A stretch of 64,000 bases of DNA from Bifidobacterium margollesii. Its GTDB lineage: Bacteria > Actinomycetota > Actinomycetes > Actinomycetales > Bifidobacteriaceae. The notes beneath the pieces are model-generated. The model saw only the letters and a program-made list of their open reading frames with translations, made no database searches and had not been told where the DNA came from. A program made the position numbers and the translations under genes. Where the stretch lies: NCBI RefSeq assembly GCF_002860355.1, contig NZ_NMWU01000011.1, forward strand, positions 58,678 through 122,677, in the 5' to 3' direction. This document shows, piece by piece, positions 24,122-33,441 of this stretch (the stretch's first letter is position 1; each line of letters starts with the position of its first letter).

Positions 24122-25852
24122 TCAGGAGGCGTAGGCGGCCAGCCCGGAGATCACGGGAACGATCAGCATGACCATCACCGTAAGCACCACGAACACCACC
24201 ACCCCGGCGTTGCCGAACGCGATCCGCGCCCGATTGCCCGGCAGCAGCTCCTGCGGGGCGGGCCGCAGCACGAATCCGCGACGCCGGATGATCAGCAGCA
24301 CCACGCCGGCCACGAAGAGCGCGATCATCGCCAGGATGTACACCGCCAGCGCCACCATGACCGGCCAGCTTTCGCGCAGCACGGCCTGACGCTCATGGGC
24401 GGTTCCCGTTTCCAGCACGGTCCACGCCACGGAATTCAGCCCGTCGAGCACCATAGGGGACACGATGCCACCGAGGAGGTTCACCAGCGCATGCAAGCCG
24501 ATCGTATAGCGCACACGACCGGTGCGCATATATACGTATCCCCAGAGCAGTCCCCAGCCGAAGGCGTAGAAGAACTGGTAGAAGTTGGCGTGCATGAGGC
24601 CGAAGATCAGGGCGGAGAAGATGATGGACAGGCCCTCGCCGTACACACGGGTGCGATCGATGATCTGCTTGCGGAACACATACTCCTCGACCAGCGGGGC
24701 AAGCACCACGAACACCACGAACTGCAGGATGATGCCACCGATGGAGTTGTCGGAGGCTACCTCGTCGAGCGCGTTCGAGGCCTGACCGGCGGAGAGCATG
24801 TCGGAGATCACCGACCCGAGCAGACTGCCGACCATCATGATCGGCACGCCCATGACGAAGAACGACAGATAGCGACCGACGCCCGGCCTGGCATCGGGAT
24901 CGCCGGCGACGGGCCGAGGCGGCATGGGACGCAGCGTATTGAGGATCGCCAGCGTGATCGGCAAGGCGATCAGATACTGCGGCACGGCGGACAGCAGCAG
25001 CTGCACGGAACCGTTGCCGGTAAGCCCGGGGAACACCGCATTGAGGCCTTCGGCGAAGATGGACGCGGCCACATTGGTGATCAGCAGCAGGGCAAGCACC
25101 GCCCAGCCGATGCGCGAGAACGCCTTGCGGGTCCACTGCAGGTTCACCGTAGGGAACGACCGTCCGCGATCGTCGGTCTGCGCGGGTTGGATGCCGTTGA
25201 TCTCCCTCGGCACGCCCGGGGCGACGGCCGGCGCGGGATATGGCATGGGCGCCGGGCCGTATGGGCCGTATTGCGGCTGGCCATACGGGGACTGACCATA
25301 TTGGGGTTGACCATACGGCTGACCGTACGGGGACTGAGCGGTCTGAGGCCGACCATACTGATCGTATGAAGTCGAGTATGGCTCCGAGGCGTACGACTGT
25401 GGCTGCGCAGGATACGATTGGGGAGTCTGCCCATACCCATACCGGGATTGCGGCTGGCCGTACGGAACCTGACCGTACGGAACCCGCTGATCATACTGTG
25501 CCTGACCATACGGCGACTGACCATACGGAACCTGCTGGCCATACGGAACCTGCTGGCCATACGGTTGCGTCGGGTAAGACTGTGCAGCCGGCTGATCGGC
25601 GGACAGATACGGATCGATCGGCGAGCGGAAGCGGCCATTCGCCTGTGGGCCGGATTGCGTCTGCGCCCCGGATCCCATCCGTGGGCCGGATTGCGGACCG
25701 AGGCCCGGCTGCGGGGATTCAGGCTGCCAGGAGTCGGATTCCCGTGCCCCGGATTGCGGATCGGCGGATGATCCCGATTCACCGGAACGATTCCGTTCCG
25801 CGGAGGAATCGGGTTCGGGGAAATGATTCGATTCAGGCTGTGGTGACGTCAT
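24122..25852 (-). CDS. CPBP-family intramembrane metalloprotease with PYGQ-repeat tail
   Basis: The C-terminal 360 residues hold about 8 helices and the Abi/CPBP motifs: EEYVFRK (EExxxR), [11 protein letters not shown] (FxxxH) and HALVNLLGG (HxxxN), the putative metal site of this glutamic/metalloprotease family. The first 215 residues are predicted disordered and contain around a dozen PYGQ/QYGQ units. TACACT lies 8 bases before ATG 25852, suggesting a leaderless message. The repeat tail looks like that of actinobacterial membrane proteins with Pro/Gly/Gln/Tyr-rich cytoplasmic domains. Substrate unknown. Confidence 0.85.
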   Translation of the reverse strand: MTSPQPESNHFPEPDSSAERNRSGESGSSADPQSGARESDSWQPESPQPGLGPQSGPRMGSGAQTQSGPQANGRFRSPIDPYLSADQPAAQSYPTQPYGQQVPYGQQVPYGQSPYGQAQYDQRVPYGQVPYGQPQSRYGYGQTPQSYPAQPQSYASEPYSTSYDQYGRPQTAQSPYGQPYGQPQYGQSPYGQPQYGPYGPAPMPYPAPAVAPGVPREINGIQPAQTDDRGRSFPTVNLQWTRKAFSRIGWAVLALLLITNVAASIFAEGLNAVFPGLTGNGSVQLLLSAVPQYLIALPITLAILNTLRPMPPRPVAGDPDARPGVGRYLSFFVMGVPIMMVGSLLGSVISDMLSAGQASNALDEVASDNSIGGIILQFVVFVVLAPLVEEYVFRKQIIDRTRVYGEGLSIIFSALIFGLMHANFYQFFYAFGWGLLWGYVYMRTGRVRYTIGLHALVNLLGGIVSPMVLDGLNSVAWTVLETGTAHERQAVLRESWPVMVALAVYILAMIALFVAGVVLLIIRRRGFVLRPAPQELLPGNRARIAFGNAGVVVFVVLTVMVMLIVPVISGLAAYAS

Positions 25853-26019
25853 ACTGTTCGAGTGTACGTGACTTCATTGAAGAGCACCGAACGTTCTCTG
25901 AACGCAATCGCCGAATCACGCAATCCTCCGGCAATTCACCGTCCGTTCATGATCGGCGTTCATCGCACACCGCTCGTACCTTTACGATGAAATTTGGCGA
26001 TCTGCGATGAGGAGGCAAT

Positions 26020-27309
26020 ATGTCCGACACGAATTTCCCTGCCGACGGCCGCACGCAACTCAAACCCACCGACCGGCTCTCCGCCCGCGAAAAGAAATGG
26101 ATCATCTACGACGTAGGCAATTCGGCGTTCGTACTGCTCTCCACCGCGGTGATTCCGATCTACGCGAAGTCACTGATGCCCGATGACGGCAACATCGTCG
26201 CTGCGTGGGGTTACGCGCAGACCATCGCCTCGCTGGTCATCGCCCTGCTGATGCCGTTGCTCGGCTCGATCGCCGACGTGCAGGGCATGAAGATCAAGTT
26301 CTTCCTCGGCTTCTTCGGCACGGGCGCGGTGATGTGCTGCGCGATGGCCCTGCCGCTCACCTGGCTGCCGTTCCTCGTCGTCTACGTGCTGGCCACCATA
26401 GGTCTCAACGGCTCGCTGACGTTCTACGATTCGATGCTCATCGACACCACCACCAACGAGCGCATGGACAAGGTCTCCTCGCATGGCTACGGCTGGGGAT
26501 ACGTCGGCTCCACGATTCCGTTCATCGCCTGCATCGCGCTGATCTTCGGCGGCCCGGCGCTGTTCGGCTGGTCCACCACGGCATGCACGCGCGCAAGCTT
26601 CGTCATCACGGCCGTCTGGTGGGTGGCGTTCACGATCCCGCTGATCACCAGCTACCGTCAGGTGCATTACCGCGCCACCCGCGAGCACACGCGCGAGGCC
26701 GTGCGCGGCACGTTCACCGAGCTCGCCGGCACGCTGCGCAAACTCGTGAAGAACAAGCCGCTGTGGATGTTCATGGTGGCGTTCTTCTTCTACATCGACG
26801 CCGTGAACACGGTGATCTCGATGAGCACCTCATACGGCACGCAGCTCGGCATCGACTCCACCCAGCTGGTGGTGGCGCTGCTGGTCACCCAGTTCGTGGC
26901 GTTCCCCTGCGCGATCATCTACGGCCGTCTGGCCGGCCGTTTCGGCTGCAAACCGATGATCACGGTGGCTGTGGTGGCCTACATGGGCATCGTGTTCTTC
27001 GCCACGTTCTTCCTCAAGGCGGCGCTGGAGTTCTGGATCCTCGCCATTCTGGTCGGCATGTTCCAGGGCGGCATCCAAGCACTGAGCCGTTCGTACTACG
27101 GCAAGATCATCCCCAAGGATCACGCCAACGAGTACTACGGCCTGTACGACATCTTCGGCAAGACCGCGTCGATCCTCGGCACCTTCCTCGTGGCCACGAC
27201 CACCACCCTCACCGGCAACGCGAGCTTCGGCGTGCTCTCCATCGCCATCCTGCTCGTCGTGGCGCTGGTGTTCCTCACCCTGCAGAAGGATCCGACGAAA
27301 ACGGCGTAG
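26020..27309 (+). CDS. UMF1/Atg22-like MFS transporter
   Basis: 429 residues, 12 helices. The segments WIIYDVGNSAF near residue 28, YDSMLIDTTTNE, SSHGYGWGYVGS and MFQGGIQALSRSYYGKIIP match the UMF1 (vacuole effluxer Atg22-like) family, proposed amino-acid effluxers in bacteria. AGGAGG precedes ATG 26020. It stands alone between a divergent CPBP protease and a repeat-rich spacer. Confidence 0.85.
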   Translation: MSDTNFPADGRTQLKPTDRLSAREKKWIIYDVGNSAFVLLSTAVIPIYAKSLMPDDGNIVAAWGYAQTIASLVIALLMPLLGSIADVQGMKIKFFLGFFGTGAVMCCAMALPLTWLPFLVVYVLATIGLNGSLTFYDSMLIDTTTNERMDKVSSHGYGWGYVGSTIPFIACIALIFGGPALFGWSTTACTRASFVITAVWWVAFTIPLITSYRQVHYRATREHTREAVRGTFTELAGTLRKLVKNKPLWMFMVAFFFYIDAVNTVISMSTSYGTQLGIDSTQLVVALLVTQFVAFPCAIIYGRLAGRFGCKPMITVAVVAYMGIVFFATFFLKAALEFWILAILVGMFQGGIQALSRSYYGKIIPKDHANEYYGLYDIFGKTASILGTFLVATTTTLTGNASFGVLSIAILLVVALVFLTLQKDPTKTA

Positions 27310-27417
27310 CTGCGGCTCATCCGGCCACCCTCAGTCACGCTGGCTCATCTAGTCACATCCAGTCACTTGACCACCCTCAGTCACGCTGACTTATCCGGCC
27401 ACATCCAGTCACTTGAC

Positions 27418-27582
27418 CACCCTCAGTCACGCTGCGCGTGACAGCTCCCGCCAGCGGGAGCGAGTGCCCACCCTCAGTCACGCTGCGCGTGACAGCTCCC
27501 GCCAGCGGGAGCGAGTGCCCACGTTGCAGGCAATGCCGCTCCCGTCGGCGGGAGCTGTCCGCCTGAGGCGGACTGAGGGTGG
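27418..27582. repeat. Two tandem and one inverted type 3 double-hairpin repeats
   Basis: Copies at 27418-27463 and 27469-27514 are nearly identical (GTCACGCTGCGCGTGAC, then GCTCCCGCCAGCGGGAGC); 27535-27582 is an inverted relative with the first stem changed to GTCCGCCTGAGGCGGAC. Partial units of CCCTCAGTCACGCTG and CATCCAGTCACTTGACC precede them from 27330. The rest of 27310-27702 holds only the promoter of the next gene. Confidence 0.85.
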
Positions 27583-27690
27583 GCCACCGAAACCGCATAT
27601 CGCCGTATCGCTGCTCCACGCCGTTCCGCACTCGCTCGAATTCAGGAATCCATCACTGCCCCATCACCTTCACCACAGGCCGCGCGATCG

Positions 27691-27696
27691 TATACT
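27691..27696 (+). promoter_or_regulatory. -10 box of the 27703 gene, leaderless
   Basis: TATACT, 6 bases before ATG 27703; TTCACC at 27669 is a possible -35 (16-base spacer). Confidence 0.5.
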
Positions 27697-27702
27697 GTAC
27701 GC

Positions 27703-28230
27703 ATGAACGCATCAAACCGTCATTCGTTCAGATCAAGACCTCGAACGGTCGACATCGCGGCGGTCCTGGTGCTGGCCGCCATCATCGGATACGTCGGTTA
27801 TGCCATGCTCTGGCTGCCAAGCCGTCCGTTGGACGTCAGCCATACGCAGTACGCGATCAGAACCGGCGACAAATTCACCCATCGTCAGATCGACGATGCG
27901 ATCGGCGTGATGCTGGACCGCAAACACCACGACTGGCACGGTTGCCGAATGGACCGCATCCGCTACGACGAGGCATGGTCAAACGAACAGCTCAGACTCG
28001 AACACCAGATGACCATCGACTCCCCCGGTTCCAGCTCGTCCATGTCGGATGCCATCGATACGTATGGCATGGACCGCGTCGTCATCTTCCAATCCGATTT
28101 CCAATGTCCCACCGGCGGCGATGGCAGCTTCGGCACCGACGAGCAGACCGGCTGGACGGACACCTACGCCTACGCCCCCTCCTCGCCGAAGGCCGCCCAC
28201 GGCTGGGTGTTCATCGACTCCGGCTACTGA
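27703..28230 (+). CDS. Membrane-anchored protein of unknown function
   Basis: 175 residues: a short basic cytoplasmic end, one hydrophobic helix at about 17-38 and an extracytoplasmic domain. The pattern of the domain (FTHRQIDDAI, WHGCRMDRIRYDE, RVVIFQSDF, ending GWVFIDSGY) recalls small lipoprotein/membrane proteins of Firmicutes that end in a WxxxDWGY-like segment, but I cannot name the family with certainty. The message appears leaderless. No operon partner. Confidence 0.7.
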   Translation: MNASNRHSFRSRPRTVDIAAVLVLAAIIGYVGYAMLWLPSRPLDVSHTQYAIRTGDKFTHRQIDDAIGVMLDRKHHDWHGCRMDRIRYDEAWSNEQLRLEHQMTIDSPGSSSSMSDAIDTYGMDRVVIFQSDFQCPTGGDGSFGTDEQTGWTDTYAYAPSSPKAAHGWVFIDSGY

Positions 28231-28420
28231 CATCGGCCGCAGACCGGCCGAAGGCCCACCACCATCTTGAGGTTGCATCGGCGAATCGCAACCCAAAAAC
28301 CCCACGCAACCATCGGTTGCATCCCTGCGATTCCAAGGGTTTGCGGCATGGCGGCGCATAATCCTTCCAGCCTTCCCACCGGGAAAAGGCATCCGCCGCA
28401 GCCGACGCGCAACGTTTCCT

Positions 28421-28519
28421 GCCTTCCCCTTGAGGGGAAGGTGGCCGGCGAAGCCGACGCGCAACGTTTCTTACCTTCCCCTGGGGGAAGGTGGCCGGCG
28501 AAGCCGGACGGATGAGGGG
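28421..28519. repeat. Two type 1 double-hairpin repeats, inverted orientation
   Basis: Copies at 28421-28462 and 28472-28519 share CTTCCCCTNGAGGGGAAGGTGGCCGGCGAAGCC-like layout (spelled here in consensus pieces: CTTCCCC, GGGGAAGG, GCCGGCGAAGCC). Just before them (28270-28330) GGTTGC and GCAACC alternate four times and can pair in more than one way. Confidence 0.8.
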
Positions 28520-28636
28520 ACCTCCCAGTGCAGCACATCATGCACCGAAGAATTTACGGGGCGTTCATCCATAGCGTCGGATAGCCCCTATCGGCAAATC
28601 TACGATGGAAGGAAGATTCTTTCATCGGGAGTATTC

Positions 28637-29944
28637 ATGTCCACACATACAGACGCGCCGCGCGTCGGCGAGGATCAGACGGCATCGGCGCAGGCGGATG
28701 CTTCGTATGAGGGCCGCCGCCTTTCCGTGCTGATCGTCAGCGAATCCTCGCTGGAGCAGACCAACGGCGTCAGCGGCAGCGTCAAACGCATTCTCGACCG
28801 CTTCGCAGAGCGCGGATTCGACGCCCGCGTGATCGCACCACAGCCGGCACCGGAGGGAGGCACATACGACGGCTTCCCGGTGACCGAGGAGCCTTCGTGG
28901 CCGATCCAGAACTTCAACGTGGCCATCTGCACGAAAACCCCGGTGATCCAGGAGATCAAGAACGGCCCGAAACCCGACATCATCCATATCGCGGCTCCCA
29001 TCTCGAAACTCGGCCATGCCGCGCTGATCGCCGGCGAGGAGCTCGGCGTGCCCACGGTGGCGATCTACCAGACCGACGTGGCCCAGTACGCCCGACGATT
29101 CGCCCGGCAAACCATCGATGGCGTCGATCCCCGTCCCACTCCACACCACAATGGCTGGCTGCGCCGAATCGGCGAGGCCGCCGGAGACAAGGCCGAACAG
29201 ATCGTGGCGGATCGTATCGCGCAGATGCATAATCTCTCCACACTCACGCTCGCCCCCACCGATCAGGCCCGGCAGCGTCTGGAATCCTTCGGCGTTGATC
29301 CGAAACTCATCCGCATCTGGGGTCGCGGCGTGGATTCGACGCTGTTCACCCCCGAACGGCGCAGCACGCCCAACGTTCAGGAGCTGCACCGCCAGTGGAG
29401 CCATGACGGCACGGTTCCCGTCGTCGGCTATGTGGGTCGTCTCGCCCCGGAAAAGCAGGTGGATCGGCTTGCCGTGCTCGCCGATCTCGACGTGCAGCTG
29501 GTTGTGGTCGGCGGCGGCCCCTGCGAGGCCGAACTCCATGAGCAGCTGCCGAACGCGGTGTTCACCGGCATGCTGCACGGCGACGATCTGGCCGACGCCT
29601 ATGCCGCGCTGGATATCTTCACGCATACCGGAGCCGAGGAGACGTTCGGGCAGACGATTCAGGAGGCCATGGCCAGCGGTCTGCCGGTGATCGCCCCGGA
29701 CAGCGGAGGCCCGATCGATCTGGTCCGCCAAGGTGAAAGCGGTCTGCTGTTCGACCCGCAGGACGACGCGGATCTGCACCGCTGCGTGGAGACACTCGTT
29801 ACGGATGATTCCCTGCGTAAGCGTATGGGGACGGCCGGTCACCGAATCGTACAGGCTCGCACCTGGCCGGCGATGGTGGACAGACTGATCGACTACTATC
29901 GCTTGGCCATCGAGATCAATCTGGCCCACAGCGTCAGCCGGTAG
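28637..29944 (+). CDS. GT4-family glycosyltransferase (PimB/MgtA-like)
   Basis: 435 residues from ATG 28637 (GGGAG at 28627). N-domain starts LSVLIVSESSLEQTNGVSGSVKRIL, the nucleotide-sugar side has VGYVGRLAPEKQVDRL, VVVGGGP and HTGAEETFGQTIQEAMASGLPVIAPDSGGP, where the E-x7-E motif (EETFGQTIQE) marks GT4 retaining enzymes. Closest in pattern to actinobacterial alpha-mannosyl/glucosyltransferases acting on phosphatidylinositol or diacylglycerol, so a cell-envelope glycolipid is a likely product; the sugar and acceptor are not determined. The longer frame to 28430 translates repeat DNA and is rejected. Confidence 0.85.
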   Translation: MSTHTDAPRVGEDQTASAQADASYEGRRLSVLIVSESSLEQTNGVSGSVKRILDRFAERGFDARVIAPQPAPEGGTYDGFPVTEEPSWPIQNFNVAICTKTPVIQEIKNGPKPDIIHIAAPISKLGHAALIAGEELGVPTVAIYQTDVAQYARRFARQTIDGVDPRPTPHHNGWLRRIGEAAGDKAEQIVADRIAQMHNLSTLTLAPTDQARQRLESFGVDPKLIRIWGRGVDSTLFTPERRSTPNVQELHRQWSHDGTVPVVGYVGRLAPEKQVDRLAVLADLDVQLVVVGGGPCEAELHEQLPNAVFTGMLHGDDLADAYAALDIFTHTGAEETFGQTIQEAMASGLPVIAPDSGGPIDLVRQGESGLLFDPQDDADLHRCVETLVTDDSLRKRMGTAGHRIVQARTWPAMVDRLIDYYRLAIEINLAHSVSR

Positions 29945-29969
29945 CGCAGCGGCAATCGCTGACGCAACG

Positions 29970-31157
29970 TCAGACGGCGGATCCCGCCCCACCTCCATGC
30001 ACATATCCGGCGCTGGCAGCGTACAGCAGCCAGGCGGCAGGCATGACAAGCATGAACAGTGGGTAGAACCAGGCGATCGGCACACCGCCGTACAGCATGC
30101 CGCCGAGCACAGGACCGAGCGTCATCCCCAGATCGATGCCCGCATAGTAGGTGGCGTTGGCGATGCCGCTGCGCGCCTTGCCTGCGATGATCACGGCCTG
30201 CGCCTGTGTGACCGAGCTCATCACGCCGTAGGCGGCGGCCATCAGCACGGCGGCAAGCAGCAGCAGCACATTACCGGTCATCAAATCAAGACACAGCAGC
30301 GACCCGAGCATCGCAGCCGAGCAGCCGACGAGGAAGAACCGGAAGCTTTTACGATCGAACCAGTCTCGGAACCCGATGCGCATGATCAGCAGCGCCACGG
30401 CATAGCAGGGGTAGAACAGACTCACCTCGACGGCGAGATGCCTGGTGTTCGCATAGATGACGATGAACGACTGCGTGGCGAAATACGGAATCGCGAACAG
30501 CATGAACACCAATGACAGCGGCACAACTCGCGGCTCCACAATACTGCGCAGGGAAAAACGACGTCGAGGAGCGGGTTTGGCGACCGGATGACCGCCATTC
30601 TTGATGAACATCACGGATATCACCATCAGCATGGCCATGACCATGGAAATGATGAACGTGTGACGGTACCCGATCAGCCGATGCATGGTGATGCCGGTGG
30701 CGGGGCCGAGCGCCATGGCCAGGGCATTCGTGGTGCCATACAGTCCCATGCCGGCTCCCATATGACGTATCGGCAGCAGTAACGACATCCACGTCGCCAG
30801 GCATACCGAGCAGCAGGCGAATCCGACACCGTTGACCATGCGGGCGAGCAGCAGCGATACCGGGCTTGAAGCCGTGGCATACCAGATGCTCGATATCAGA
30901 TACAGGGCGGAGCCGACGCCGACCAGCAGTCTTTTGCTGGCGCGGTCGGACAGATTGCCGGCGATCGGGCGACAGAACAGGGAGACGAGACTCATCATGC
31001 CCGCGACCAGCCCCATCATCGCACCGGAGGCGCCAAGGCTTTCCGAAAACCCCGCCATCAGCAGCGAGGACAATGTATTGCTGGCCATGAAGCAGAACGT
31101 GGCCAGCATCACCAGCGCCACGTCCCGCGTGATCAGTCGCTCATCCGGGTTTTTCAC
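29970..31157 (-). CDS. MFS transporter
   Basis: 395 residues, 12 helices; GTG start 31157 with TATAAC 7 bases upstream (leaderless). LVAGMMSLVSLFCRPIAGNLSDR (loop 2-3, spelled RPIAGNLSDR) and the symmetric CSVTQAQAVIIA...GIDLGMTLGPVLGG region are general MFS features. The pattern recalls YfcJ/YhhS-type exporters. It converges on the GT4 gene with 25 bases between the stop codons. Substrate unknown. Confidence 0.82.
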   Translation of the reverse strand: MKNPDERLITRDVALVMLATFCFMASNTLSSLLMAGFSESLGASGAMMGLVAGMMSLVSLFCRPIAGNLSDRASKRLLVGVGSALYLISSIWYATASSPVSLLLARMVNGVGFACCSVCLATWMSLLLPIRHMGAGMGLYGTTNALAMALGPATGITMHRLIGYRHTFIISMVMAMLMVISVMFIKNGGHPVAKPAPRRRFSLRSIVEPRVVPLSLVFMLFAIPYFATQSFIVIYANTRHLAVEVSLFYPCYAVALLIMRIGFRDWFDRKSFRFFLVGCSAAMLGSLLCLDLMTGNVLLLLAAVLMAAAYGVMSSVTQAQAVIIAGKARSGIANATYYAGIDLGMTLGPVLGGMLYGGVPIAWFYPLFMLVMPAAWLLYAASAGYVHGGGAGSAV

Positions 31158-31341
31158 GTCACCTGTTATAGCGCCACGTCATTCGATTGACAAAACCTTC
31201 GTTCACGATGCAATATCAATTGATTCGCCGACTCTCCCGCCAAACCGATACGGCGAGATAAAGCACTGTCTTTGATGCAACATCGAGGAGAAGAAGAGTC
31301 GTTCGATTGAACTATGGTCACTTGACCGGCACGAATCTGTG

Positions 31342-31414
31342 TGGGCGATGCAGGAATCGAACCTGCGACCCCTTCGGTGTGAACGAAGTGCGCTAGCCGC
31401 TGCGCCAATCGCCC
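31342..31414 (-). tRNA. tRNA-Val (anticodon CAC)
   Basis: Minus strand begins GGGCGATTGGCGCAG; anticodon stem CTTCG/CGAAG with loop TTCACAC gives CAC; T arm GCAGGTTCGATTCCTGC; acceptor ends ATCGCCC plus A. CCA is not encoded. Confidence 0.95.
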
Positions 31415-31458
31415 GAATTGCTTCGGATATAAGAAACGCGAGGCTCCCCTCGCATTCG

Positions 31459-31530
31459 TGGGCGATACAAGATTCGAACTTGTGACCCCTTCCGTGTCAG
31501 GGAAGTGCGCTACCTCTGCGCCAACCGCCC
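31459..31530 (-). tRNA. tRNA-Val (anticodon GAC)
   Basis: Begins GGGCGGTTGGCGCAG; anticodon stem CTTCC/GGAAG with loop CTGACAC gives GAC; T arm ACAAGTTCGAATCTTGT; acceptor ends ATCGCCC plus A (one G-U pair). Confidence 0.95.
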
Positions 31531-31537
31531 GGTTGCG

Positions 31538-31610
31538 AGCGGACAACGGGACTCGAACCCGCGGTCTCGACCTTGGCAAGGTCGCGCTTTACCAACTAAG
31601 CTATGTCCGC
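31538..31610 (-). tRNA. tRNA-Gly (anticodon GCC)
   Basis: Begins GCGGACATAGCTTAG; anticodon stem CGACC/GGTCG with loop TTGCCAA gives GCC; acceptor 3' strand TGTCCGC plus T. First of the three-tRNA cluster in reading direction. Confidence 0.96.
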
Positions 31611-32313
31611 AGTCTGTCGCCTTAACAGGCAACGGAGAGGTAATATACACGACTTTCAACCCAATGACAACACATCGGCGTGTCACGCCAGTTTCCAGTC
31701 ATCACCACTCCGGCAAAATCACCATGCGGCGACAGCGGAAACACCGATGATTTCTGCGGTGCCGTCGGCGTCCTCACCGATGAATGTCAGCGGGGAAACA
31801 CCGACGGCACCCACCTGAAGATCACGCGGCGCACCGGATTCGCGGATCATGTCCGCGCAAGCTTGGTCGTCCCGGAACGGTGGAATCCGGCCCTACGGGA
31901 TAAGTTCGGACCGTGGGAGGAACTAGGACTATGAGCCAAACCGGGACTATAGGCTATCGCAGCGGCGATATGCCGCAACGACAAGGTTCGGCCGGTCACG
32001 GCGATGGTGCCGGGCTGGGTGGAGACGAAGACGGTTCGGCGATCGGCCGGAAATTCGATCTGACGTGCGTCCGTATCGGTCCGACGGTCGGTCATCGAGC
32101 TGGTCAGGGAATCGGTCAGGGAGCTGGTCATGATGGGTCCTTTCGTCATGCGGGCGACGGAACTGCCGCCGCCCGAAGCATTCGGTTCTGCGTTCGAGTC
32201 TTCATTAGACCCCACGAGCCGCAAAACCCACTTGGACGCCCCTTATGAACCACTCCGCACTTACCTCGGTTTTTGCGTGCAATACCTGATCGTTCACTGA
32301 GGAAGATCAGCCG
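31611..32313. other. 703 bases without a secure gene
   Basis: Between the tRNA cluster and the MFS remnant. Only weak open frames occur: one on the minus strand at 31847-32131 (listed separately) and a plus-strand frame ending at 31934 (…FGPWEELGL) that lacks a ribosome site. The stretch is likely decayed DNA next to the tRNA genes. Confidence 0.5.
31847..32131 (-). CDS. Small hypothetical protein, doubtful
   Basis: 94 codons beginning MTSSLTDSLTSSMTD. The only positive sign is AAAGGA 8 bases before ATG 32131. The composition is polar with no recognisable domain, and the DNA around it looks degenerate. It would be transcribed after the MarR-MFS pair. I do not recognise it. Confidence 0.25.
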   Translation of the reverse strand: MTSSLTDSLTSSMTDRRTDTDARQIEFPADRRTVFVSTQPGTIAVTGRTLSLRHIAAAIAYSPGLAHSPSSSHGPNLSRRAGFHRSGTTKLART

Positions 32314-32799
32314 TCAGCCCCGCTTCACCCGTAGGAACACCAGTGGTATCAGCACCAACGGTACGACACTGACCCCCATAGCAAGGAAGGTCAGATTAAG
32401 GCCTTGCATGGTGGCCGCCTCGGGTGCGCTGAGCACGCCCATCAGCCCGACGAACACCGCCTGCCCTATTGCGCCGGCGATGGTACGCAGCGCGGTGAGC
32501 AGGGCGTTTCCTCCGGCCTGAAGTACGCGGCCGATCATGATGATCGGGAACGACGACGACAGCACGCAGACGACCGATCCGAGGATGAACAACGCCGCGC
32601 CGATGAGGTACAGGCGCTTGGTGGGAAACCTTGTGATCAGGAACGCGGTGGTGAGCGCAGTGGCCATTGTGGTGGCGGCGATGCAGGAAAGCATGATGTT
32701 GATGAAGATCATCGTGCGACGGCGTTCCGGCAGCCGATGCGTCTCGTTGGCCGTTGTGGCCGCGGACAGCGCCGGGGATTCGTGGTTCGTGTCGGCCAT
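32314..32799 (-). pseudogene. MFS drug-exporter (DHA2, EmrB/QacA-like) remnant with two in-frame deletions
   Basis: The frame is open (161 codons, ATG 32799 with AGGAGG) but the protein is a patchwork. Residues 25-55 equal helix 1 (FINIMLSCIAATTMATALTTAF); the text then jumps to what is normally the end of helix 2 and helix 3 (LITRFPTKRLYLIGAALFILG, VLQAGGNALL), and from there directly to the last two helices (RTIAGAIGQAVFVGLMG ... VPLVLIPLVFLRVKRG). A full DHA2 exporter has about 460-500 residues. Loss of roughly 300 residues should abolish transport. It is cotranscribed with the MarR gene, one base after its stop codon. Confidence 0.75.
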
Positions 32800-32800
32800 G

Positions 32801-33253
32801 TCACGCCTCCTCGCCGCGCAGCTGCATATAGTGGTCGCGAATGGCTTCCAGGATCTCGGCGAATTGTCGGCGCTGGTCGTCGCTCAGTGCTTCAAGCAGC
32901 TCGTGGGCGGAGCCCCCATCCATTGACCGCACACGGATCGCTTCGGCATGGCCTTCCTCGGTGAGCGCAATCAGGTAGGTTCGGCCGTCCTGCGGGTGTG
33001 GCGTCCGTCGCACCCAGCCGCGGGCGATCATTTTGCCGAGTAGTTCGCTGAGCGAAGCGGCCCGGATTCCCAGCACCGCCGCGAGCCTCCGCTGGCTGAC
33101 TTCGCCGAGTCCTTCGATCGTGAGCAGGCATCGATACTGTCCGCTGCCATAGATCGGCGACCCTTTTCTTGCCACGTCTCGACGGTGGCTCATCCGCGCC
33201 ACCGTATGGAACAGCTCCGCAATCCGCACGTCGCTCATTTCATGAGATTCCAT
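32801..33253 (-). CDS. MarR-family transcriptional regulator
   Basis: 150 residues from ATG 33253 (GGGGAT upstream; a TTG at 33265 is possible). Winged helix with GEVSQRRLAAVLGIRAASLSELLGKMIARGWVRR (recognition region, given in pieces: RLAAVLGIRAASLSELLGKM) and the wing HPQDGRTYLIALTEEG. Such regulators often control an adjacent exporter, here the MFS remnant downstream. Two AGGTNCCT palindromes 22 bp apart lie about 80-110 bases upstream and are the likely operator, so the gene is probably autoregulated. Its exporter being broken, the regulator may now have no useful target here. Confidence 0.88.
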   Translation of the reverse strand: MESHEMSDVRIAELFHTVARMSHRRDVARKGSPIYGSGQYRCLLTIEGLGEVSQRRLAAVLGIRAASLSELLGKMIARGWVRRTPHPQDGRTYLIALTEEGHAEAIRVRSMDGGSAHELLEALSDDQRRQFAEILEAIRDHYMQLRGEEA

Positions 33254-33322
33254 CGATATCCCCAATCATTTCCCCATATCCACATGGTCCCGCAGCATAA
33301 TGGCACGCGAGCACCGTGGTTC

Positions 33323-33364
33323 TTTGTTAGGTGCCTTGCAGATTAAAGCGAGGTACCTAACAAA
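33323..33364. promoter_or_regulatory. Double operator upstream of marR
   Basis: TTTGTTAGGTGCCT (33323-33336) and AGGTACCTAACAAA (33351-33364) are inverted copies with one mismatch; each contains an AGGTNCCT palindrome, centres 22 bp apart, two helical turns. Confidence 0.7.
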
Positions 33365-33374
33365 ACTCTGGCAT

Positions 33375-33420
33375 GAAAAAACCCGGTCGCCGTGGCATGC
33401 ACCACATCGACCGGGTTCAG
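33375..33420 (-). terminator. Terminator of the 33442-33765 gene
   Basis: On the minus strand AACCCGGTCG... pairs with CGACCGGGTT and is followed by six T; the loop region contains GTGGTGCATGCCAC. Confidence 0.9.
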
Positions 33421-33441
33421 CGCGGTTGGGGAGGAAGAAAT

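Noticed and set aside
31680-31934. Plus-strand ORF ending FGPWEELGL
   Set aside because: The end looks protein-like, but there is no ribosome site or recognisable domain and the region appears degenerate. Left as part of the gene-poor stretch.
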